A stretch of DNA of 16,300 nt from DATDRS01 sp035291605 (GTDB lineage: Bacteria > Chloroflexota > Anaerolineae > Anaerolineales > UBA6663), in the NCBI GenBank assembly GCA_035291605.1, contig DATDRS010000243.1, positions 1 to 16,300 of the forward strand, in the 5' to 3' direction. Every line of letters starts with the position of its first letter. Position 1 is the first letter of the stretch. Below the pieces are notes generated by a model that was not told the DNA's origin, did no database searches, and saw only the letters and a program-made list of their open reading frames with translations. The position numbers and the translations under genes were made by a program. Positions 1 to 7,558 of the stretch are shown in pieces.

Positions 1-738
1 CCCAACCTGCCGGGGTGGGAGAACCTGCCTATCAAAAAGAGCATGGAGGAACGACTCGGCAAGCCGGTGTTTCTCGGCAACGACGCGAACCTGGCGGCGC
101 TGGCCGAGTGGAAGTTCGGCGCGGGGCGCGGTTGCGCCGAAGTGCTGTATCTGACGATCAGCACCGGCATCGGCGGCGGCGTCATCAGCGGGGGTAAAAT
201 GCTGCTGGGCGCCCGCGGCCTCGCCGTCGAGGCCGGCCACATCCTCGTCGTGCCCGACGGGCCGTTGTGCGGCTGCGGGCAGCGCGGCCATCTGGAGGCC
301 GTCGCCTCAGGCACCGCCATCGGCCGGAATGCGCAGGCCCGCCTGAAAGCCGGGGACGGCGAGACTTCAAAAATCTGGGAGATCGCGTGCGGGGAGGTGG
401 ACAAAGTCACGGGCGCGGTCGTCGGCGAAGCGGCGCTGGCCGGGGACGAGTTTGCTCAACGGCTCATCGCCGAAGCCGGGACGTTCATCGGCCGCACGGT
501 CGCCAGCCTGCTCCACCTTTACAACCCCTCCATTGTCATCTTCGGCGGGGGCGTTTCAATGCTGGGCGATATCCTGCTCAACCCCGTCCGCGAGGCTGTG
601 CGCAAGTATGCGATGAACGAGTTTTACTGGCGCGACTGCCCGATTGTTCAGGCCGAGTTGGGAGATGACGCTGGCCTGATCGGCGCCGGGGCGCTGGCGA
701 TGGAAGAGGTTGGAAACAAGGCTAAGGAAGCGATTTGA
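1..738 (+). CDS. ROK-family sugar kinase (glucokinase-like), 5' end cut off by the window
   Basis: The frame is open from the first base, so this is the C-terminal 245 residues of a longer protein; an internal ATG at 43 is not the real start. ROK proteins are cytoplasmic ATP-dependent sugar kinases (glucose, N-acetylmannosamine, allose) or sugar-responsive repressors. The visible GNDANLAALAE segment carries the catalytic-base Asp (window residue 28). The ROK zinc signature follows: GH (H80) and then CGCG (C90, C92), ending RGHLEA. The last zinc Cys of the usual CGCGxxGCxE is replaced by His (H97). The distal IVIFGGGVS phosphate-loop segment and the closing DDAGLIGAGALA are typical. Any helix-turn-helix would lie upstream of the window, so a kinase is favoured over a repressor but not proven. 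A 75-nt gap with an imperfect inverted repeat separates it from the next gene. Confidence 0.9.
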   Translation, partial: PNLPGWENLPIKKSMEERLGKPVFLGNDANLAALAEWKFGAGRGCAEVLYLTISTGIGGGVISGGKMLLGARGLAVEAGHILVVPDGPLCGCGQRGHLEAVASGTAIGRNAQARLKAGDGETSKIWEIACGEVDKVTGAVVGEAALAGDEFAQRLIAEAGTFIGRTVASLLHLYNPSIVIFGGGVSMLGDILLNPVREAVRKYAMNEFYWRDCPIVQAELGDDAGLIGAGALAMEEVGNKAKEAI

Positions 739-739
739 G

Positions 740-793
740 TTGCGTCGTGCGTGTTCCGTATGGCTAGTTCATCGTGCAACACACAATACGCAA
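740..793. repeat. Imperfect inverted repeat in the gap after the ROK gene
   Basis: Bases 740-755 pair with 778-793 as a 16-position stem with about three mismatches and a 22-nt loop. The local sequence is rich in TGCG/CGCA words (GTTGCGTCGTGCG and ACACAATACGCAATCC). There is no T-run after it, so an intrinsic terminator is not well supported. It may be a dispersed intergenic repeat or a degenerate hairpin. Confidence 0.35.
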
Positions 794-813
794 TCCGCTA
801 TACGCGGTAGGCT

Positions 814-2073
814 ATGATGCGCTGGTCACTCCGAGTCGGCAGAATCCGAAGCGTGCCTGTCGAGGTTCACTGGTCATTCCTGCTGCTCATTCTGTGGATG
901 ATCTTTCAAGAATGGGATGGCCGCGTTCGCTGGACAATCCCTCAATTTACCCTCTCCAATTTGGTCACCGATGCGGCGCTGGCGAGTTACGTGATGCGCG
1001 CTCTCCTCGAGGGCTTGCGCGGCATCGCCCTCTCCATTGGGATGGTGATCCTGGTTTTCGCCTGCATCCTCATCCACGAAACCGGGCATATGGTTCATGC
1101 GCAGGCCCTCGGCATCCCGGTGCGGCGCATCCTGCTACTGCCCTTTGGCGGTCTGGCCGAACTGGCGCGTTTGCCGGAACGCCCTCGGGACGAACTGCGC
1201 ATTGCGCTGGCCGGCCCGGCGGCCAACCTGGGCCTCGGACTGATGTTCGGGGCGCTGGCTTATGGGTGGATGCTTGCCGGAGACGCGCCTGTGCGCGAAA
1301 CGATAAGTCAGACGCTGCGCGGGGGAGCGGGTTGGCCCTTAGGGATGCTGTTATATCTCGCCCTGGCTAACTTCGGCATCGCCCTGTTCAACCTCATCCC
1401 GGCTTTTCCCATGGATGGCGGCCGCATCCTGCGCAGCCTCCTGGCGCTTTTGCTGAGCCGGCTCACCGCCACCCGCATCGTCTCCGGCCTGAGCTGGGTG
1501 TTCAGCGGCGCGTTCATCCTGCTGGGGCTGGGCTTCGGCGAGCGCTGGCTCATCCCACCCTCCCTGGGACTGATCCTCCTGGGGTTGTTCGTCGTGCTCG
1601 GAGCAGGATTTGAAAAATTCGTGGACGAGAGCCGGGCAATGCTCCAGCGCATTACCGTCCGCGCGGCGGTGCGCCAGCCCACGTGGACGCTTTCCCCCAC
1701 CGACAACGTGACGCCTAATCTGATCGCGGCTTTCTTCCTGTACCCTATCCTCCCGGTGGTCGTCGGGTTTAAGGTCGTGGGCCTGCTCGCCAAACAGGAC
1801 CTGGAGAAGGCGCTCAAGCGGGCGCGCCCCGAAGCGTACACCGTCGCGCACATCATGCGCACGCGTTATCCCTACCTCCGCGCCGACGAAGATTTATGGC
1901 GCGCACAGCAACTGCTCATGGGCGCCGGCCTGACCGCGCTCCCGGTGCTCGACGGCGACCAGCTTTACGGCGTGCTCACCATCGCCGATATTCACGCAGC
2001 GCGCGCGCTGCCGCCTTCCTCTCCGACAGCCGACGCGCCGACGATCATCTCTGGAGGCAATTTTTCCGTATGA
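814..2073 (+). CDS. M50 (site-2 protease family) intramembrane zinc metalloprotease with two CBS domains
   Basis: A 419-residue multi-pass membrane protease of the S2P/SpoIVFB type, which cleaves substrates inside the membrane, often anti-sigma factors or other membrane regulators. The zinc motif HETGH is at residues 88-92 in a hydrophobic segment. The second motif, AFPMDGGR, supplies the third zinc ligand D201 and follows NLIP as in the family. LPFGG and the ALAGPAANL loop are also typical. Hydrophobic stretches near residues 20-35, 65-95, 130-155, 170-200 and 225-265 fit about six membrane spans. The C-terminal cytosolic part (about 275-395) looks like a CBS pair, which commonly binds adenine nucleotides: a weaker first half ending VGLLAKQDL and a clear second half with TALPVLDGDQLYGVLTIADI. 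ATG 814 is chosen; ATG 817 is equally possible and sits better behind GGTAGG (806-811). The stop overlaps the next start by 4 nt, implying translational coupling. Confidence 0.9.
   Translation: MMRWSLRVGRIRSVPVEVHWSFLLLILWMIFQEWDGRVRWTIPQFTLSNLVTDAALASYVMRALLEGLRGIALSIGMVILVFACILIHETGHMVHAQALGIPVRRILLLPFGGLAELARLPERPRDELRIALAGPAANLGLGLMFGALAYGWMLAGDAPVRETISQTLRGGAGWPLGMLLYLALANFGIALFNLIPAFPMDGGRILRSLLALLLSRLTATRIVSGLSWVFSGAFILLGLGFGERWLIPPSLGLILLGLFVVLGAGFEKFVDESRAMLQRITVRAAVRQPTWTLSPTDNVTPNLIAAFFLYPILPVVVGFKVVGLLAKQDLEKALKRARPEAYTVAHIMRTRYPYLRADEDLWRAQQLLMGAGLTALPVLDGDQLYGVLTIADIHAARALPPSSPTADAPTIISGGNFSV
2053..2057 (+). promoter_or_regulatory. Ribosome binding site that sets the aminotransferase start
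   Basis: GGAGG lies 12 nt before ATG 2070, inside the end of the protease gene. It supports starting at 2070 rather than further upstream in the same frame (an open reading extends to 1896), because the upstream part is only the out-of-frame shadow of the CBS domain. The start and the upstream stop share ATGA (2070-2073). Confidence 0.6.
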
Positions 2074-3404
2074 CCATCAAAAAACTGAACGTCCCCGGCC
2101 CGAAGGCAAAAGAAATCCTCGCGCGCGACGCGGCGACCATCTCGCCGTCTTACCCGCGCGATTACCCCTTCGTCATGGACCACGGCCGCGGCTCCGAAGT
2201 CTGGGACGTGGATGGCAACCGCTACCTGGACTGGGCCGCCGGGATCGCGGTGTGCTCGACCGGCCACTCGCACCCGGACGTGGTGCGGGCCATTCAAGAG
2301 CAGGCCGAAAAGTTCATCCACATCTCGTCCGACTACTATCACCCTAAGTGGGTGCAGTTGGGCGAGAAACTGGACGAGATCGCACCGTTCAAGGAAGACG
2401 CGCTGTGTTTCATGACGAATTCAGGCACCGAGGCCGTGGAGGCGGCAATCAAGCTCGCCAAATATCATACCGGGCGTTCGCGGTTCATTGGTTTTTTCGG
2501 CGCGTTCCACGGGCGCACCATGGGCGCGCTCGCTTTCACTGCGAGCAAGAGCGTCCAGCGGGCGGGCTTCTTCCCCATGATGGGCGGCGTCACCCACATC
2601 CCTTACCCTGACTCGTACCGCCCGGTGCTCAACACCAAGTTCTACGACGACTACGGCGACGCGGTGATTGACTACCTGGAAAACACCGTGCTGGCGCAGG
2701 CCGTGCCGCCGGAGGACGTGGCGGCGGTCCTCGTCGAGCCGATTCAGGGTGAAGGCGGCTACATCGTCCCGACCAGGAATTTCTTCCCGCGCCTGCGCGA
2801 GGTGTGCGACAAGCACGGCATCCTGCTCATCGTAGACGAGGTGCAGTCAGGCATGGGGCGCACGGGCAGAATGTGGGCCATCCAGCACTGGGGCGTGGAG
2901 CCGGACATCGTCTGCATCGCCAAGGGCATCGCCTCCGGCATGCCGCTGGGCGCGATGGTCGCGCGCAAATCCATCATGACCTGGCCGGCCGGCGCGCACG
3001 GCAACACCTACGGCGGCAACCCGATCTCCTGCGCCGCGGCGCTCGAAACCATCCGGCTGATCGAGAGCGGTTACATGCAAAACGCCGCCGAGCAGGGCGA
3101 ACACATCATGGACGCGCTGGAAGAGATGATGCCGCGCCATCCGAGCATGGGGCACGTGCGCGGCAAGGGGCTGATGATCGGCGTGGAGTTCGTGAAGGAC
3201 AAGGCTGCGAAAGAACCGGCGAAGAAGCTGCGCGATGCGCTCGTGCACAACGCCTTCGAGCGCGGCCTGCTGCTGCTGGGCTGCGGCCAGTCCGTCGCCC
3301 GCATCGCCCCGCCGCTCAACATCGAGCGCCCGCTCGTGGACGAGGCGCTGGAAATCTTTGAAGACGCGCTGACTGAGGCGGAGAGGGCGGTAGGGGTTGC
3401 GTAA
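2070..3404 (+). CDS. Class III PLP-dependent aminotransferase (acetylornithine / 4-aminobutyrate transaminase family)
   Basis: A 444-residue fold-type I PLP enzyme, full length for the family. It would transfer an amino group between an omega- or alpha-amino donor and a keto acid in the cytoplasm. Visible landmarks in order: WDVDGNRYLDWAAGIAV near the N terminus, the PLP-phosphate loop TNSGTEAVEAA, FFGAFHGRTMGALAFT, VEPIQGEGG, LIVDEVQSGMGRTG (Asp to the PLP pyridine nitrogen), and CIAKGIASGMPLGA with the Schiff-base Lys285. HGNTYGGNPISCAAAL and the C-terminal RIAPPLNIE are also typical. The extended N terminus and the ASGMPLGA signature recall the archaeal-type 'acetylornithine aminotransferase family', which also includes ornithine aminotransferases and broad-specificity amino-acid racemases, so the substrate cannot be fixed from sequence. 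The start overlaps the protease stop, and the next gene begins 20 nt after this stop, so it is probably co-transcribed with the cyclase genes. Why it sits there is unclear. Confidence 0.93.
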   Translation: MTIKKLNVPGPKAKEILARDAATISPSYPRDYPFVMDHGRGSEVWDVDGNRYLDWAAGIAVCSTGHSHPDVVRAIQEQAEKFIHISSDYYHPKWVQLGEKLDEIAPFKEDALCFMTNSGTEAVEAAIKLAKYHTGRSRFIGFFGAFHGRTMGALAFTASKSVQRAGFFPMMGGVTHIPYPDSYRPVLNTKFYDDYGDAVIDYLENTVLAQAVPPEDVAAVLVEPIQGEGGYIVPTRNFFPRLREVCDKHGILLIVDEVQSGMGRTGRMWAIQHWGVEPDIVCIAKGIASGMPLGAMVARKSIMTWPAGAHGNTYGGNPISCAAALETIRLIESGYMQNAAEQGEHIMDALEEMMPRHPSMGHVRGKGLMIGVEFVKDKAAKEPAKKLRDALVHNAFERGLLLLGCGQSVARIAPPLNIERPLVDEALEIFEDALTEAERAVGVA

Positions 3405-3424
3405 AGAGATGAGCAACAATCACT

Positions 3425-6400
3425 GTGCCTGACCTGCTCGAAACCCTCACCAGTTACGTCCCTGCGCTGATCGCACGCCGGTTGGCCGCCAACCCGGCCC
3501 CGATCACCGCGCCCACCGCCGAGCGCTTCCCGGCGGCGGTTCTTTTCGCCGACGTGATCGGGTTCACCGCGCTCACCGAGCGGCTGGCGCAGCGCGGCCC
3601 GGAGGGCGTGGAAGAACTGACGGGCGTCCTCAAAGACTACTTCGAGCCGCTCGTCGCGCTGATTTACGAGCACGGCGGCGACGTGGCCAAGTTCGCCGGG
3701 GATGCGCTGTTAGCCATCTGGCCGGCCGAGGCGGCCGGCCTGCCGACGGTCACAGGGTGGGCCGCGCAGTGCGGACTGGCCATTCAACAGCGGCTCCACC
3801 ATTACCGGGCCAGCGACGGGTCGCTGCTCTCGCTGCGCGTCGGCGTGGCGGCGGGGGAAGTCGTCGCCATGCACATCGGCAGCATGTACAAACGCTGGGA
3901 GTTCGTCCTCGCGGGGCTGCCGCTGGTGCAGGTCAACCACGCCGAACACTACGCCCAGCCGGGGCAGGTCGTCCTTTCGCCCGAGGCGTGGGCGCTCGTC
4001 CATAATTACTGCATCGGTTACCCGGCGGAGAACGGCGGCGCGCGCCTCGAGTCGTTTTCCTCGCCCCTACCGCTGCGCCCCCTGCCCCAACCGCAGCCTC
4101 CCCCGGAAGCCGAGCCGGCGCTGCGGCTCTACATCCCCGGCGCTATTCTGACCCGCCTCACCGCTGGGCTGAGCGGTTGGATCGCGGAGCTGCGCCGCGT
4201 CACGGTGATCTTCGTCAACCTGCCGGACTGGAACCAAAACACGCCCCTCGACCAGGCCCAGGCGGTGATGTACGGCTTGCAGGAGGCGGTGTATCACTAC
4301 GAGGGCAGCATCAACAAGCTCAACGTGGACGACAAAGGCATCACGCTGGTCGCCGCGTTGGGGCTGCCGCCGCTGGCGCACGAGAACGACGCGGCGCGCG
4401 GGGTGCAGGTGGCGATGCGGATCAAGGAAACGCTGGACAAGCTGGGCTGGCGCAGCGGCATCGGCGTCGTCACCGGGCCGACGTTTTGCGGCGCGGTCGG
4501 GAGCAAAGTGCGGCGCGAGTACACCATGCTCGGCGACGTGGTCAACCTCGCCGCCCGGCTGATGCAGGCCGCGCCCGGCTCGATCCTGTGCGAGACCGCC
4601 ACCTATCAGGCCGCGCAATCCGAGATCGAATTCGAAGTTTTGCCCGCGATCACCGTTAAGGGCAAGACCGAGCCGGTTCAAATTTACCGCCCGCTCGCTC
4701 AGAAGAGGACTGCCCTGCGCGCCGGGTCGCACGCGGAAATGGTCGGGCGCATCGCCGAACGGAAGCTGCTGGCCGAGCTGCTCCAGGCCCTGCACCGGGG
4801 CGGCCGGGGCAACACGCTCATCATCGAAGGCGAGGCCGGGATCGGCAAGTCGCGCCTCGTGGACGACCTGCGCCGGCAGGCCGAGGCGATGCGCATGACG
4901 GTGTTGTTCGGCGCGGGCGACGCCGTCGAGCGGTCAACGACCTATTACGCCTGGCGGCGCGTCATCAGCCAGCTGTTTGACCTGGAGATCCTCACCGACC
5001 CGGCATCCCGCCGCCGCCACGTCCTCGACTTGCTCGAGGAAGAGCCGGAACTCTTGCGCCTGGCGCCGCTGCTCAGCGATCTCAAAATGGATCTGGACAT
5101 TCCCGACAACGAGATCACGGCGCAAATGTCCCCCCAGGTGCGCGCGGACAACCGGCGCGATTTGCTGCTCAGGCTGCTTCAATCCTCCACCAGCCGTTCA
5201 CCCAAAATCGTGATCCTCGAGGACGCGCACTGGCTGGACTCCGCTTCGTGGGAACTGGCGCTGCTCGTCCAGCAGCGCGTCCGCCCGCTGCTCTTCGTCC
5301 TCGCCACGCGCCCGCTCTCCGACCCGCGTCCTCGCGGAGAACACGCACAGATCCTCAGCGCCCCGGACACCGTCTGCCTGCCGCTGGAGGCCCTCTCCCA
5401 GGAGGACTCGCTGGCGCTCGTCGCGCGCCGCCTCGGCGTCTCCTCCGTGCCCGAGCCGGTGGCCGCGCTCATCCGAGAAAAAGCCCAGGGCAACCCCTTC
5501 TTCAGCGAGGAACTGGCCCACGCGCTGCGCGACACGGGCCTCATCCGCGTCGTAGATGGCAAATGCGTCATCGCGCCCGAGGCCGGCGACCTGCGCAGCG
5601 TGAATCTGCCCGACACGGTTCAAGGCGTCATCACCAGCCGCATTGATCGCCTCCGGCCGCCGCCTCAGCTGGCGCTGAAGGTTGCCAGCGTCATCGGGCG
5701 CGAGTTTGCGCTGCGCACGCTGCACGACATTTATCCCATTGAGACCGACCGGCCGCATTTACCAGAGTATCTGGCGGAACTACGCCATCTCGACCTGACC
5801 CCCCTCGACGTGCCTGAGCCGGAGCCGATTTACGTCTTCAAGCACACGATCACGCAGGAGGTCGCCTACAACCTGATGCTGTTCTCGCAGCGGCGTGAGT
5901 TGCACCGGGCGGTGGCCGAGTGGTATGAGCAGGTCGAGGCGCAGGACCTGTCGAAGTACTACCCCCTCCTGGCGCATCACTGGCGCAAAGCCGTTGACGC
6001 CCAGCACGTGGAACCCGATCTGGTTTCCAAAGCGATCGGCTACTTCGAGAAGGCGGGCGAGCAGGCCATGCGTCACTACGCGAACCAGGAGGCCATCGGC
6101 TTTTTCACCGAGGCCCTGGCGCTGGCCGAGGGACAGGGCGGCAGGGGCGGGGAGACCCCGCCCCTGCTCCTGCGCCGGGCGCGCTGGGAGCGCCAGCTCG
6201 GCGAGGCTTATTTGAACCTGGGCAACCTAGCCGAGAGCCGCAAGCATTTCCAGAAAGCGGCCGCGATGCTGGGGCAATCCGTCCCCGGCACGCGCCGGGG
6301 CCTGATCACCAGCCTGGTGGGGCAGGTCCTGCTGCAGGCCTTCCGTCGCTTGTCGCCGGTCAGATTTCAGGGCGGTTCCCAAGAAGAGCAGGCAGACAAT

Positions 6401-7540
6401 GTCGCGCTGCTGGAAGCGGCCCGTACTTACGGCGGGTTGGCGCAAATCTATTTCTACGGCAACGAGAACACGCTGAATATCTACGCCAACCTGCGCTCGC
6501 TCAACCTGGCCGAGGCCGCCGGGCATCAGACGGCTGAACTGGCGCGCAGTTACGCGAATGTCTGCGTCGCCACCGGCCTGGTGCCGCTGCACACGGTCGC
6601 CGAAGCGTACAGCCGCCGGGCGCGCGAAACGGCGCAGAGCATTGAGCCCGTCTCGCACCACCACGCCTGGGTCTATCTGCTGACCGCGGTGCACAGCGCG
6701 GGCGTGGGCCGCTGGAAACGCGCTCTCGAGGCTTTGCAGCAGGCGGTGGAAATCTCGGACCGCCTCGGCGACCGGCGCCGCTGGGAGCAGAGCGTCAACA
6801 CGCTGGCGACAGTGAAATATCTGCAAGGCGAGTTCGCGCAAAGCGCCGGGTTATTCCAGGACCTTTATGCAGTTGCTCACCGGCAGGGCGACGCGCAATA
6901 TCAGGCTTATGGACTGCTCGGCCAGATTCGCTGCCGCCTGACGCTGGGGCAGAACGAGCAACTCGTCAGCGACCTGGAGGCGGTGCAGGCCCTGCTCGCC
7001 CGGAAACTGGGCCGCGTCGAGGAAATCATGACGCACGGCGTGATGGCGCTCGCGCATTTGCGGCAGGGCGAAAGCGGGCCGGCCCGGCGCGCCGCCGGGC
7101 GCGTGATGCAATTGATCGGCCACACGCGCCCGATTTCGTACAACCTGATCCACGCGTATGCCGCCGCCGCGGAAGTTTACCTGACGTTGTGGGAGCAATC
7201 CTCGGACCGGACCCCGCTGGCCGAAGCGCGCCAGGCCTGCGACACATTGCGGAGATTTGCAAAAGTGTTTCCCATCGGCCAGCCGCGCGCCTGGCTGTGG
7301 CAGGGGAAGCACGAGCAGCTCAGCGGCAACCTGATCGGGGCGCAGGCGGCCTGGCAAAGCAGCCTCACCGCCGCCGAAAAGCTGCACATGCCCTACGAGC
7401 AGGGGCTGGCGCATTTTGCGCTCGGCCGGCACGGCGCGCGGGCCGAGAGACAAAAGCATCTGGCCGAGGCCGCCGAAATCTTCGCCCGGCTTGGCGCGGC
7501 TTATGATGCGGAGCAGGTTCGGGAACGCATGGCAACATAG
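3425..7540 (+). CDS. Soluble adenylyl cyclase (ADCY10-like): tandem class III cyclase domains, AAA/NTPase, TPR; predicted active
   Basis: A 1371-residue cytosolic protein with the full architecture of mammalian sAC. C1 (about 33-200) has FADVIGFT with metal Asp43 and AKFAGDALLAIW with K89 and metal Asp93. C2 (about 250-430) has RRVTVIFVNL, INKLNVDDKG (K298, adenine Lys), and REYTMLGDVVNLAARLM (T367 adenine Thr, N374 and R378 transition-state pair). From memory of the sAC structure these align with D47, K95, D99, K334, T405, N412 and R416 at matching spacing. The P-loop NTPase follows: Walker A GEAGIGKS 469-476 (K475) and Walker B VILEDAHW (D600). The rest (about 850-1360) is helical, TPR-like. 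Conversion of ATP to cAMP is therefore predicted. The sAC bicarbonate Arg176 position is Asn171 here. Start GTG 3425 gives the conserved N terminus and has only a weak ribosome binding site; ATG 3409 is out of frame. Confidence 0.9.
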   Translation: MPDLLETLTSYVPALIARRLAANPAPITAPTAERFPAAVLFADVIGFTALTERLAQRGPEGVEELTGVLKDYFEPLVALIYEHGGDVAKFAGDALLAIWPAEAAGLPTVTGWAAQCGLAIQQRLHHYRASDGSLLSLRVGVAAGEVVAMHIGSMYKRWEFVLAGLPLVQVNHAEHYAQPGQVVLSPEAWALVHNYCIGYPAENGGARLESFSSPLPLRPLPQPQPPPEAEPALRLYIPGAILTRLTAGLSGWIAELRRVTVIFVNLPDWNQNTPLDQAQAVMYGLQEAVYHYEGSINKLNVDDKGITLVAALGLPPLAHENDAARGVQVAMRIKETLDKLGWRSGIGVVTGPTFCGAVGSKVRREYTMLGDVVNLAARLMQAAPGSILCETATYQAAQSEIEFEVLPAITVKGKTEPVQIYRPLAQKRTALRAGSHAEMVGRIAERKLLAELLQALHRGGRGNTLIIEGEAGIGKSRLVDDLRRQAEAMRMTVLFGAGDAVERSTTYYAWRRVISQLFDLEILTDPASRRRHVLDLLEEEPELLRLAPLLSDLKMDLDIPDNEITAQMSPQVRADNRRDLLLRLLQSSTSRSPKIVILEDAHWLDSASWELALLVQQRVRPLLFVLATRPLSDPRPRGEHAQILSAPDTVCLPLEALSQEDSLALVARRLGVSSVPEPVAALIREKAQGNPFFSEELAHALRDTGLIRVVDGKCVIAPEAGDLRSVNLPDTVQGVITSRIDRLRPPPQLALKVASVIGREFALRTLHDIYPIETDRPHLPEYLAELRHLDLTPLDVPEPEPIYVFKHTITQEVAYNLMLFSQRRELHRAVAEWYEQVEAQDLSKYYPLLAHHWRKAVDAQHVEPDLVSKAIGYFEKAGEQAMRHYANQEAIGFFTEALALAEGQGGRGGETPPLLLRRARWERQLGEAYLNLGNLAESRKHFQKAAAMLGQSVPGTRRGLITSLVGQVLLQAFRRLSPVRFQGGSQEEQADNVALLEAARTYGGLAQIYFYGNENTLNIYANLRSLNLAEAAGHQTAELARSYANVCVATGLVPLHTVAEAYSRRARETAQSIEPVSHHHAWVYLLTAVHSAGVGRWKRALEALQQAVEISDRLGDRRRWEQSVNTLATVKYLQGEFAQSAGLFQDLYAVAHRQGDAQYQAYGLLGQIRCRLTLGQNEQLVSDLEAVQALLARKLGRVEEIMTHGVMALAHLRQGESGPARRAAGRVMQLIGHTRPISYNLIHAYAAAAEVYLTLWEQSSDRTPLAEARQACDTLRRFAKVFPIGQPRAWLWQGKHEQLSGNLIGAQAAWQSSLTAAEKLHMPYEQGLAHFALGRHGARAERQKHLAEAAEIFARLGAAYDAEQVRERMAT

Positions 7541-7558
7541 CGCCACTGGAGTGCAACT

